The position numbers were made by a program, and so were the translations under genes. 20,116 nt of DNA from CAZDBS01 sp964503775. Its GTDB lineage: Bacteria; Patescibacteriota; Saccharimonadia; Saccharimonadales; CAZDBS01. Where the stretch lies: NCBI GenBank assembly GCA_964503775.1, contig CAZDBS010000012.1, positions 1-20,116 of the forward strand. Reading direction: 5' to 3'. Positions within the stretch are counted from its first letter, which is position 1; every line of letters begins with the position of its first letter. The notes beneath the pieces are model-generated. The model saw only the letters and a program-made list of their open reading frames with translations, was not told the DNA's origin and ran no database searches. Below are positions 1 to 6,326 of the stretch, piece by piece.

Positions 1-70
1 GTTTGATTAATACATCTATGACCCCAGATTAACATAAGCATTTTACAAATCAACATCCAACATATCTTGA

Positions 71-101
71 TACTGCGTAGGGGACGGTCCTCTGCGCAGT
101 A
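71..101. repeat. REP-like palindrome, copy 1
   Basis: This is a 31 bp interrupted palindrome with left arm TACTGCGTAGGGGAC, one central base and right arm GTCCTCTGCGCAGTA. The two departures from perfect symmetry are G-U type wobbles when the plus strand is read as RNA. It is one of five related copies in the window and lies 45 bases upstream of the promoter of the first gene. No transposase of the REP-associated type is present here. Confidence 0.9.
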
Positions 102-146
102 AAATCATCGAAGCCGCATATCCAATCTAAATCAAACTTCTATTGC

Positions 147-174
147 TTGCGATCGAAACTCTTTGATCTATTAT
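147..174 (+). promoter_or_regulatory. Promoter of the 198-695 gene
   Basis: TTGCGA at 147-152 and TATTAT at 169-174 are separated by 16 bases. Transcription should begin near 181, giving a leader of about 17 bases that contains the ribosome binding site AAGGA at 187-191. Confidence 0.6.
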
Positions 175-197
175 TAATAGATAAACAAGGACTTATC

Positions 198-695
198 ATG
201 TCGAAGTCATTTGAAGAAGCCCTAGCCCATTCCCCTGAGACTGATTTTGAGGCACTAGGAGCAGTCGTAACTAGGTTCGAAACTGCACGAAATCTAAATA
301 AAGTGGCTGAGGATTTACAACGACAAAGTGCGAAGATTCAAGAGGAAGTTGGTCGGATGCTTCCTGAGCGCTGTGACGCCGAGGGAGAATATGCCTTCTT
401 CATGGTTGAGCCCACGAGGCATGAAGCTCCACTGGTGACTGAGTCGTATGGGAGATTACCAAAAGGAGCGGGCGCGGGCTGGGCGAGAACAAGCATTGGA
501 AGCTTTTCGCACAGTGATGGAGTTTTACGCAAAGGTACTTACGATGATGAAATTTCATTCCTAGGTAAAACTATAGAATACGACCCCACGCAGGGTCGTA
601 TATGGGTTTACAACAAGGCCGGGAACCTGCGAGTGCTTTATGGCGAAGGAGCACGCCTAAGTGTAGTTGTTGATATGCCTGGTGGCGGGGATTAG
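198..695 (+). CDS. Hypothetical protein, 165 aa
   Basis: I do not recognise this protein. The start at 198 is chosen over the upstream in-frame ATG at 147 because AAGGA (187-191) is spaced six bases before it and the upstream codon lies inside the promoter. Residues about 1-55 are helical and charged. The remainder is rich in Gly, Tyr and beta-prone segments and ends in a Gly-Gly-Gly-Asp tail. There is no signal peptide or membrane segment, so it is probably cytoplasmic. It is a single-gene unit closed by the hairpin at 718-754. The even, protein-like composition and clear translation signals support a real gene. The function is unknown. Confidence 0.7.
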   Translation: MSKSFEEALAHSPETDFEALGAVVTRFETARNLNKVAEDLQRQSAKIQEEVGRMLPERCDAEGEYAFFMVEPTRHEAPLVTESYGRLPKGAGAGWARTSIGSFSHSDGVLRKGTYDDEISFLGKTIEYDPTQGRIWVYNKAGNLRVLYGEGARLSVVVDMPGGGD

Positions 696-717
696 AACCG
701 ATTTCAAAACTCAATCA

Positions 718-754
718 AATAAAAATGACCAGCATGAAGCAGGTCATTTTTATT
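718..754. terminator. Bidirectional intrinsic terminator
   Basis: The arms AATAAAAATGACC (718-730) and GGTCATTTTTATT (742-754) are a perfect 13 bp inverted repeat around an 11-base loop. The A-rich and T-rich ends give a U-tract on either strand. It therefore closes both the plus-strand gene ending at 695 and the minus-strand tRNA ending at 755. Confidence 0.85.
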
Positions 755-829
755 TGGCTGGGAGTGAGGGATTCGAACCCCCGAATGCCAGGACCAAAAC
801 CTGGTGCCTTACCACTTGGCGAACTCCCA
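755..829 (-). tRNA. trnQ: tRNA-Gln (anticodon UUG)
   Basis: Read on the minus strand, the acceptor stem TGGGAGT pairs with ACTCCCA, followed by discriminator G and an encoded CCA (755-757). The anticodon stem CCAGG/CCTGG encloses the loop TTTTGGT, giving anticodon TTG, which reads CAA (Gln). The T arm contains GGTTCGAATCC, with a normal T-loop. The U1-A72 pair is typical of bacterial tRNA-Gln. It has its own promoter and ends directly at the terminator 718-754. No duplicated 3' end was seen elsewhere in the window, so it is not obviously an integration site. Confidence 0.96.
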
Positions 830-843
830 ACGTTAACAGCGTG

Positions 844-849
844 ATTATA
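844..849 (-). promoter_or_regulatory. -10 box of tRNA-Gln
   Basis: A perfect TATAAT reads on the minus strand. A weak -35 (TGGCTA, 867-872) lies 17 bases upstream. The predicted start is about 7-8 bases before the mature tRNA 5' end. Confidence 0.65.
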
Positions 850-878
850 TCGAAATACAACACCTATAGCCAGTCCCA

Positions 879-908
879 TTGACTATTACCGAATAAGTGA
901 GATGATAT
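879..908 (+). promoter_or_regulatory. Promoter of the 915-1355 gene (leaderless)
   Basis: TTGACT (879-884), an 18-base spacer and TGATAT (903-908) precede the ATG by six bases. There is no room for a Shine-Dalgarno site, so the transcript probably starts at or next to the start codon. Confidence 0.5.
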
Positions 909-914
909 TCCATC

Positions 915-1355
915 ATGAGTAACAATTGTTTTAATAATTGCCAGTTTGTTCAGCGTTGTTTGGCCGAGCAAGAATGGCTTTTCCAAGATATGGACCGTGA
1001 AGAAGGTCATCGTATCGACGACGTCCTCAGTCAAGCTGTACTTACCGCGCGTCACCAGGCTTTTAATGAATGGCTAGACCAATACGGTTACCCTAGATCT
1101 CGAAGGTATGACAAGGTGGTGAGCGAATCTACACGAGAGGCTGAGCGTCGTGAGACAGGATATCACACCGATATGGCGTCAATGCAAAACCGAGCAGAGG
1201 GATACGGCAGAATTGCCGAGGACATGATACAGGCATGCGAGAACCAAGGCCCGCACATTACAAAGCGCTGGAAGTATTTCGGGCCTATGATTATGAAATG
1301 CAGCAGCCCGGCTGTCACAAACAAGCACTGGTACTGGGAAGTCCCTCAGAAGTAA
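915..1355 (+). CDS. Hypothetical protein, 146 aa
   Basis: I do not recognise this protein. The first 30 residues hold three Cys (residues 5, 9 and 15) in a Cys-x3-Cys-x5-Cys arrangement. Residues 25-105 are strongly charged and helical. The last 40 residues change character (clustered Trp, Lys and Cys). From about 1235 the -1 frame is also open, to 1459, and looks at least as protein-like, so a frameshift near codon 105 is possible. The start at 915 follows a promoter that leaves only six bases of leader. The gene sits between tRNA-Gln and the small coiled-coil gene at 1387. Confidence 0.55.
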   Translation: MSNNCFNNCQFVQRCLAEQEWLFQDMDREEGHRIDDVLSQAVLTARHQAFNEWLDQYGYPRSRRYDKVVSESTREAERRETGYHTDMASMQNRAEGYGRIAEDMIQACENQGPHITKRWKYFGPMIMKCSSPAVTNKHWYWEVPQK

Positions 1356-1371
1356 TCCACCACTTCTACCG

Positions 1372-1380
1372 TGATACAAT
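1372..1380 (+). promoter_or_regulatory. Extended -10 of the 1387 gene (leaderless)
   Basis: TGATACAAT is a TGn-extended -10 (TACAAT at 1375-1380) with no clear -35. The ATG at 1387 follows after six bases, again implying a leaderless mRNA. Confidence 0.55.
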
Positions 1381-1386
1381 ACATAC

Positions 1387-1659
1387 ATGGACGACACGAC
1401 ACTCGCTGATCTCAAGCAGTTTATCACTGCTACAGTTTCCCAGCAGATGGCTGGGCTAGCTAGTAAAGATGATATAGCCGGACTCGCCACCAAAGGCGAT
1501 ATAACTAGAATCGAAGATAGGCTAGCTCGTGTTGAAACTAAAATCGACGAAATCCAGAATGATATCAACGAAACGGTAGTGGGGTACGTAACATCAGTGG
1601 ACGATCAGGTACAGGATCACGAGAAGCGCCTCACCAAGCTCGAACACAATGCCGTATAG
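1387..1659 (+). CDS. Small coiled-coil protein, 90 aa
   Basis: This is a short, acidic, almost entirely helical protein. Residues about 22-45 contain two imperfect repeats of the pattern GLA-[ST]-K-[DG]-D-I. Residues 36-90 form a heptad-like coiled coil ending in a basic helix. Proteins with this repeated 'LATKDDI' style are common as small uncharacterised coiled-coil proteins, and no specific function follows from the motif. It has no signal peptide or membrane segment. The stop codon lies three bases before palindrome copy 2, and the gene is convergent with the FtsK-like gene. No ribosome binding site is present, and the promoter spacing suggests leaderless translation. Confidence 0.75.
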   Translation: MDDTTLADLKQFITATVSQQMAGLASKDDIAGLATKGDITRIEDRLARVETKIDEIQNDINETVVGYVTSVDDQVQDHEKRLTKLEHNAV

Positions 1660-1662
1660 ACC

Positions 1663-1693
1663 TACTGCGTAGAGGACCGTCCCCTACGCAGTA
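1663..1693. repeat. REP-like palindrome, copy 2
   Basis: This 31 bp copy has arms TACTGCGTAGAGGAC and GTCCCCTACGCAGTA. The single asymmetry is an A-C mismatch on the plus strand but a G-U wobble on the minus strand. It sits between two convergent genes and overlaps the last ten bases of the minus-strand one, supplying its final codons and TAG stop. Confidence 0.9.
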
Positions 1694-2232
1694 CCGTTCT
1701 CGGTCACTGAGAAATAATAGTTTTGTTCACCGCGCAATGTCAGGTCGAAGCTTTTGGTCAACTTCTCTGACACGACATCCGCCCCAGGACGGGAAGTGGA
1801 ATATACCAGTTTCATATTTGCGGCTTTGGCATTTTGATTGATTGCGATAACCGCAGCGTCAAATCTCTCCTGATCCAATGCAGCCATGTCGCACTCTTCG
1901 ATGTAGATGAAAATCATCGGGTCTTTGTTGTCTAGTGTGACACGCTCTGATGAAAGCCGCGCGAGTTCTTCGAGTTTGTCTAGCCCTTCGTCTGGATCGA
2001 TGATCACATCCCAGTACAGATACTCCGACCTTGCTCCATCCGGAGAATCCAGACTAAACTCGACCTGCTTCAAATCGAAAAGCACATACTTGAACTTGTC
2101 CGGCGACATCGCCGCCTCCATCCGCCGCAGGAGGGATTTAACCAGGTAGGTCTTCCCAGAGCCCGTTTCTCCCAACAGCAACATCGAATTATGTGCGTTG
2201 AAGGTGAAGTAGCTGGCAGTTGTGTTGCTCAT
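1684..2232 (-). CDS. Minimal FtsK/SpoIIIE-like P-loop ATPase, 182 aa
   Basis: This is an ATP-binding protein of the FtsK/HerA superfamily, normally DNA or protein translocases that work as hexameric rings. Walker A is GETGSGKT at residues 21-28. A beta-strand with the motif DLKQVEF (53-59) matches the FtsK 'D-x-K-x-x-E' region. Walker B is the hydrophobic strand at 106-112 followed by EECD (112-115). An FtsK-like S-T-S-R-P motif occurs at 145-149. Only this core motor domain is present: no membrane segments, no coupling domain and no gamma domain. The last residues (Gly-Thr-Ala-stop) are encoded by palindrome copy 2, so the C-terminus may have been trimmed by that insertion. The ATG follows a TACAAT box by seven bases, so the mRNA is probably leaderless. 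The substrate is unknown. Confidence 0.85.
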   Translation of the reverse strand: MSNTTASYFTFNAHNSMLLLGETGSGKTYLVKSLLRRMEAAMSPDKFKYVLFDLKQVEFSLDSPDGARSEYLYWDVIIDPDEGLDKLEELARLSSERVTLDNKDPMIFIYIEECDMAALDQERFDAAVIAINQNAKAANMKLVYSTSRPGADVVSEKLTKSFDLTLRGEQNYYFSVTENGTA

Positions 2233-2239
2233 GGAGGAT

Positions 2240-2245
2240 ATTGTA
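2240..2245 (-). promoter_or_regulatory. -10 box of the FtsK-like gene (leaderless)
   Basis: TACAAT reads on the minus strand seven bases before the ATG at 2232. A possible -35 TTGTCT lies 19 bases further upstream. Confidence 0.5.
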
Positions 2246-2346
2246 TCGCACCGTCCAGCCTTTTAGACAAGAACTTTACAAACTCAGCAAATTCATACTG
2301 TTTTCTCTCTGTAAAAAGAGTAGAATGCTAGAAAGGAGCGACATTG

Positions 2347-3183
2347 ATGAGTGATCCTAGACTTATTCAGACCTTTCTTCCAGACGGCACACTAGAGGGA
2401 GTGCGCATCATAGAAATTTCAGGAAGTCCTATAAAAGCTTTCGTCATTCCTCGCATTAAGATCAACGATGTGAAAGATAGAGCCGAAATCAAACAACCGT
2501 CCCTCTATTTGTTAATCAATTCAGGCGACAATCAAGTATATCTAGGGGAGAGCGAAAACTTCTTCCATCGAATAAAAAACCATGACCAATCCAAAAACTT
2601 CTGGGATATTGCGGTTGCTATAGTGTCTAGCACAAATAGTCTTGAGAAGGGCGATGTTAAATATCTTGAGTCTCTAGCCACAGAACAAGCCAAAACGTCA
2701 GCGGCCATGGAGGTCCTAAACAAAACAGTTCCTGCTCGCAATAACATCCATGAATTTAAACTACACATACTTCAGAATATACTTGACGATGTTTCCCTGA
2801 TAGCAGGGTCATTGGGCTATAGCGTATTTGCAACTAAACAGAATGAGGTAACGGATACTTGGTTCTGCACCAGCAAACATACAGAAGCACGAGCACAGTT
2901 TAGAGGAGATAAGTTCATAGTTCTGGCGGGATCCGTCATTGATAAGCAGCATACGCCGAGTCTGGAAAGTGGCTTCCCTCAATCGATAGTTGAGCGAGGA
3001 GCAGTATTCGCAAAATATGGCAAGGATTTGGGTGAAGTGGTTGAATTGACGGAAAATGTTCCATTCAGAAGCCCAAATCACGCAGGCGGTTTCGTAACTG
3101 GTAGAAAAGTTAACGCCTGGACCACATGGAAAAATGCGAATGGTAAAACAATGGATGAGATAATGAGGAAAGGAGTGGCGTAA
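2347..3183 (+). CDS. GIY-YIG nuclease with DUF4357-like C-terminus, 278 aa
   Basis: Residues about 52-112 match a GIY-YIG nuclease core: S-L-Y (52-54) for 'GIY', Y-L-G (65-67) for 'YIG', Arg75 in an R-x3-H context, and Glu108 in Y-L-E-S as the metal ligand. A helical linker (130-160) leads to a C-terminal domain (about 180-265) with the N-A-W-x2-W and G-x-F-V-T-G pattern typical of DUF4357, a domain often found beside restriction-modification genes. A divalent-metal DNA endonuclease role is likely, but the target is unknown. The ATG at 2347 has AAAGGAG (2332-2338) eight bases upstream, and TTG at 2344 is an alternative start. A -10-like TAGAAT lies at 2321-2326. It is the first gene of the AT-rich island and its stop overlaps the next start (TAATG). 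Confidence 0.85.
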   Translation: MSDPRLIQTFLPDGTLEGVRIIEISGSPIKAFVIPRIKINDVKDRAEIKQPSLYLLINSGDNQVYLGESENFFHRIKNHDQSKNFWDIAVAIVSSTNSLEKGDVKYLESLATEQAKTSAAMEVLNKTVPARNNIHEFKLHILQNILDDVSLIAGSLGYSVFATKQNEVTDTWFCTSKHTEARAQFRGDKFIVLAGSVIDKQHTPSLESGFPQSIVERGAVFAKYGKDLGEVVELTENVPFRSPNHAGGFVTGRKVNAWTTWKNANGKTMDEIMRKGVA

Positions 3184-3698
3184 TGACAGATCCGCTGCAT
3201 GAGTACGATGAAGCGGTTCTGCGTATGATTAACGAACCTAACCGCGGTACAGATCGAACTGGTAAGTTTCTTGCTATAAGTGATCTGGAAAAAGAATTTG
3301 GCAAAGATTCGTCGAGACTCAAACAATCAATTCATACTCTCGTAAAAAAAAGATACATAAGAGACATGGAAGGTGTTCTCTCTGCAATTGACGGTGCTTC
3401 TGTTGACTATGAAGCGTACCAACTTACTGCTCTGGGCAGTAACTATCTGGCTAAGAATAACTCTCTAGGCACTTCATTCAGCAACATATCAAATTCCAAT
3501 ATCGCGCATAATTCAAGTAATGTCATTCAGAGCATCAACATCTCAGGTCAACCCCAAGACATACAAGAAAAGTACTATGAACTAAATGAAGCCATAAAGA
3601 AGAGTGATGCTTCGGCAATAAAAAGGGCATTTGATTATATTGTGGATAAGTCTATCGACGTTGCGATAGCAATTGCCACTGGGACACTCTTACGATGA
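3183..3698 (+). CDS. Winged-helix-like protein with Asn/Ser-rich segment, 171 aa
   Basis: Residues about 5-90 resemble a winged helix-turn-helix: helix, turn, recognition-like helix at 43-56, then a beta wing that includes a Y-x-L-T-x-L-G strand and turn. Residues 100-121 are a low-complexity stretch of alternating Asn, Ser and Ile. The C-terminus (144-170) is an amphipathic to hydrophobic helix. The start overlaps the previous stop by one base, and the stop overlaps the next start by four (ATGA), so the three genes are translationally coupled. It could be a regulator or a DNA-sensing partner of the nuclease. The Asn/Ser stretch recurs in the next protein and may mediate assembly between the two. 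This functional reading is inference. Confidence 0.75.
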   Translation: MTDPLHEYDEAVLRMINEPNRGTDRTGKFLAISDLEKEFGKDSSRLKQSIHTLVKKRYIRDMEGVLSAIDGASVDYEAYQLTALGSNYLAKNNSLGTSFSNISNSNIAHNSSNVIQSINISGQPQDIQEKYYELNEAIKKSDASAIKRAFDYIVDKSIDVAIAIATGTLLR

Positions 3699-3937
3699 CT
3701 CATTATTTAAAGGATAAAACTGACGAAGACCTTAGGGACATAATGCGTGCCAGTATCAACAACCAACATATCCCTTCGTCAATTTATCACAAGGCAAAAC
3801 AAGAACTAGAATTTAGAAAATTAGGCATAATTGATATCAACAATATACACAACGCAAATATCTCAATAAACTCAACTAACATTGGCCAAAATAACGCGTT
3901 CGAAACTAAGAGGGATCAGGCAGATGGTTCAAAATAA
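3695..3937 (+). CDS. Small Asn/Ile-rich protein, 80 aa
   Basis: The protein has two parts: a charged helical N-terminus (1-44) that resembles short helical-hairpin repeats, and a segment at 47-67 rich in Asn, Ile and Ser, followed by a polar tail. The second part resembles residues 100-121 of the preceding protein. The start overlaps the previous stop in an ATGA arrangement, which implies coupled translation and probably a shared complex. There is no signal peptide and no catalytic motif. The gene is followed by 135 bases containing the promoter of the methyltransferase. The family is not recognised. Confidence 0.7.
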   Translation: MTHYLKDKTDEDLRDIMRASINNQHIPSSIYHKAKQELEFRKLGIIDINNIHNANISINSTNIGQNNAFETKRDQADGSK

Positions 3938-4036
3938 CTTTAAAAGAGTCCCGAAATTGCGGCTTAAGGAATCCTGTGATGAGCGACAACGAAGAGGCTG
4001 GTACATTTTCTAAAATGTAAGAAGTCAAGGTTAACT

Positions 4037-4064
4037 ATGACAATCCAAATAACAGAGGTATAAT
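4037..4064 (+). promoter_or_regulatory. Promoter of the methyltransferase gene (leaderless)
   Basis: ATGACA (4037-4042), a 16-base spacer and a perfect TATAAT (4059-4064) precede the ATG at 4073 by eight bases. It gives the methyltransferase-nuclease part of the island its own promoter. Confidence 0.65.
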
Positions 4065-4072
4065 AGCTTCCG

Positions 4073-5179
4073 ATGGCACCACGTTTATTAAACACAGCGA
4101 AGCTGCAGAAAAATGACGAGTTCTATACTCAGCTACCTGAAATTGAAAATGAGCTCAAGTATTATAAAGACCAGTTCTGGAGTAAAGTGGTTTTTTGTAA
4201 TTGTGATGACCCCTATGAAAGCAATTTTTTTAGGTACTTTGCTAACAACTTCAATTATTTGGGGCTGAAAAGGCTAATTGCCACTAGCTATACCAAGTCA
4301 CCAATCGCTGGAACACAACTGTTATTATTCGAGGTTGAGGGGCTAAAGCCTGATGGAAAACAACCGTTCAAGATAGAGATTACTCAAGTGCCAGATAGCG
4401 ACGGTGATGGTGCTGTGGACTTGAGTGATGTTCAGTACTTGCTAAAACACGACGAGAATACCGCCACACCCCTAAAAGGCAATGGAGATTTTAGAAGCGT
4501 TGAATGTATTGAGCTACTGGAACAAGCCGATATAGTGGTTACAAATCCACCCTTCTCATTGTTCCGTGAGTATGTGAAGCAGCTCATGAAATACAATAAG
4601 AAGTTTCTGATAATGGGTAACCAGAATGCCATTACCTACAGAGATGTTTTCAAATACATTAAAGATAATGAAATGTGGCTAGGCCAAAGCCTGAATGGTA
4701 GAAATATTTTGTTCCAAATACCCGACCACTATGAAAGCTACTATAAAATAGTGGACGGCAAAAAGTATGCGTATCCCAAAGGGGTCGTCTGGTTCACTAA
4801 TCTCGATGTACCAAAACGTAATGAAGAAATTATCTTGTATAAAAAATATTCACCAAGCGAATACCGCAAATACGAAAATTTTGATGCTATAAATATTGAC
4901 AGAACAGAACATATTCCACTGGACTATGAAGGCATCATGGGTGTACCTATAACATTTTTACATAAATATAATCCCAACCAATTTGAAATTGTCGGCTTAG
5001 GAATATCTAATTCAGGTATCGAAGTTGGTGTCCAGCCATACAAGCCAGATCACAGAAGGTATAGGAAAGAAGTCCAAAATAGGGGTACTGTTGATGGTGA
5101 CCTATATATGATCAAGGACGGGGTTGTAGAAGTTCCATATGCGAGAGTACTGATCAGAAATAAGAAAGTGGAGAAATGA
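4073..5179 (+). CDS. EcoRI-family adenine-specific DNA methyltransferase, 368 aa
   Basis: This enzyme is expected to methylate adenine N6 in DNA using S-adenosylmethionine, protecting host sites from the partner nuclease. The N-terminal D-E-F-Y-T-Q block (15-20) and the CDDPYESNF motif (44-52) are characteristic of the EcoRI-type methylase family. The catalytic motif IV is TNPPF at 157-161. The segment at about 178-200 (MGNQNAITYR, then aromatic and charged residues) also fits that family. Length is close to M.EcoRI. The gene has its own leaderless-type promoter. Its TGA stop is separated from the following DUF262-HNH gene by one base, a tight coupling typical of a methylase-nuclease pair. 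Codon use is A/T-rich compared with the metabolic genes downstream. The target sequence cannot be predicted. Confidence 0.9.
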   Translation: MAPRLLNTAKLQKNDEFYTQLPEIENELKYYKDQFWSKVVFCNCDDPYESNFFRYFANNFNYLGLKRLIATSYTKSPIAGTQLLLFEVEGLKPDGKQPFKIEITQVPDSDGDGAVDLSDVQYLLKHDENTATPLKGNGDFRSVECIELLEQADIVVTNPPFSLFREYVKQLMKYNKKFLIMGNQNAITYRDVFKYIKDNEMWLGQSLNGRNILFQIPDHYESYYKIVDGKKYAYPKGVVWFTNLDVPKRNEEIILYKKYSPSEYRKYENFDAINIDRTEHIPLDYEGIMGVPITFLHKYNPNQFEIVGLGISNSGIEVGVQPYKPDHRRYRKEVQNRGTVDGDLYMIKDGVVEVPYARVLIRNKKVEK

Positions 5180-5180
5180 A

Positions 5181-6272
5181 ATGAAAATTGAACTGCACCG
5201 TATGAAAGTTCGTGATGTAGTTGACGGCTACAATGACAGTGCCGAAGAAGGCGTCGTAGCTTACGGGGGCAAGCTTAATATCCGTCCAAAGTACCAACGT
5301 GAATTCGTCTATAGCGGCAACCAGCGTGACGCAGTGATCGATACCGTAAAAAAAGATTTCCCACTCAATGTCATGTATTGGATGGTGAATGATGACGGCG
5401 GATACGAGGTGTTGGACGGACAGCAACGCACAATTAGCATAGCCCAATACGTGAATAGCGACTTTTCGCTTGACGGCATGATGTTCCACAATCTTACAAA
5501 AGAGGAACAAGATCAGATACTTGATTACGAACTGATGATTTATCACTGCGAAGGAACTGATCGGGAGCGTCTTGATTGGTTCCAAATCATCAATATTGCT
5601 GGAGAGAGATTAACACCTCAGGAAATTAGGAATGCTGTTTACACTGGCCCTTGGTTGTCTGATGCAAAACTGAAGTTTAGCAAGTCTAATTGTGCAGCAT
5701 ATCTTCTGGCAAACGACGGAGGACAATTGATGGTTGGATCGCCAATTCGACAGGAATACTTAGAAAAAGCGTTGTCATGGATTAACAATGACGACATACG
5801 GGAATATATGGCTCGACACCAAAAGGACCCAAATGCTAACGAATTGTGGCAGTATTTCCAAGCAGTTATCGAGTGGGTCCATAAGACTTTCCCCAAATAT
5901 CGTCAAGAAATGAAAACTGTTGAGTGGGGAGTCCTCTATAACGAATTCAAAGACTCGAAGCTAGATCCTAACGAACTTGAATCTGAAGTAACAGTGCTTA
6001 TGCGGGATGAGGATGTAACAAAAAAATCCGGTATTTATCCATACGTCTTAACTCGTCAGGAAAAATGGCTCAATATCCGAAGTTTTAGTCTGAAGGAGCG
6101 ACGAGAAGCGTACGAAAAACAGGAAGGCATTTGTGCAACATGCAGCAAGCAGTTTACGATAGAAGAGATGGAAGCTGATCACATTACTCCATGGCACGAA
6201 GGCGGTAAAACAATCTCAGAGAACTGCCAAATGTTATGCAAGCAGGATAACCGAACTAAATCTGGGAAATAA
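5181..6272 (+). CDS. DUF262 and HNH endonuclease, probable restriction enzyme, 363 aa
   Basis: The N-terminal domain (about 8-160) is DUF262 (ParB/Srx-like): RPKYQREFVY at 35-44 and DGQQRTISI at 79-87 are its hallmark motifs, followed by the conserved G-E-x-L-T-P-Q-E-I-R block (141-150). In GmrSD- and SspE-type enzymes this domain binds or hydrolyses nucleotides and gates cleavage. The C-terminus (about 300-363) is an HNH nuclease with C318-x2-C321, the catalytic A-D-H (332-334), N348, and C349 and C353. The usual fourth zinc Cys of a C-x2-C pair is Asp here. Next to a methyltransferase it most simply acts as a restriction endonuclease, but a modification-dependent (type IV-like) role is possible. 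It starts one base after the methyltransferase stop. Confidence 0.88.
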   Translation: MKIELHRMKVRDVVDGYNDSAEEGVVAYGGKLNIRPKYQREFVYSGNQRDAVIDTVKKDFPLNVMYWMVNDDGGYEVLDGQQRTISIAQYVNSDFSLDGMMFHNLTKEEQDQILDYELMIYHCEGTDRERLDWFQIINIAGERLTPQEIRNAVYTGPWLSDAKLKFSKSNCAAYLLANDGGQLMVGSPIRQEYLEKALSWINNDDIREYMARHQKDPNANELWQYFQAVIEWVHKTFPKYRQEMKTVEWGVLYNEFKDSKLDPNELESEVTVLMRDEDVTKKSGIYPYVLTRQEKWLNIRSFSLKERREAYEKQEGICATCSKQFTIEEMEADHITPWHEGGKTISENCQMLCKQDNRTKSGK

Positions 6273-6305
6273 CCAATGATAAATATCGCGAAGCGATTAA
6301 TGGTT
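6271..6305 (+). other. Intergenic hairpin before the ATPase gene
   Basis: The outer arms AACCA (6271-6275) and TGGTT (6301-6305) bracket a perfect ATCGC-GAA-GCGAT hairpin (6285-6297). There is no U-tract, so it is more likely an mRNA processing or stability element inside the operon than a terminator. No good Shine-Dalgarno site follows before the ATG at 6327. Confidence 0.4.
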
Positions 6306-6326
6306 TATGGGGATGGCGGTTAATAG

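Noticed and set aside
755..829. tRNA-Gln as integration site for the defence island
   Set aside because: No copy of the tRNA 3' end was found on the far side of the island, no integrase is present, and three unrelated genes separate them.
864..1055. Minus-strand 63-codon frame opposite the 915 gene
   Set aside because: It is a shadow of the plus-strand gene, has no ribosome site, and ends among the promoters between tRNA-Gln and 915.
3690..3700. UGA reassigned to Gly, as in some Patescibacteria
   Set aside because: UGA ends genes at sensible places (3698, 5179, 13996) next to overlapping starts, and long genes do not contain in-frame UGA.
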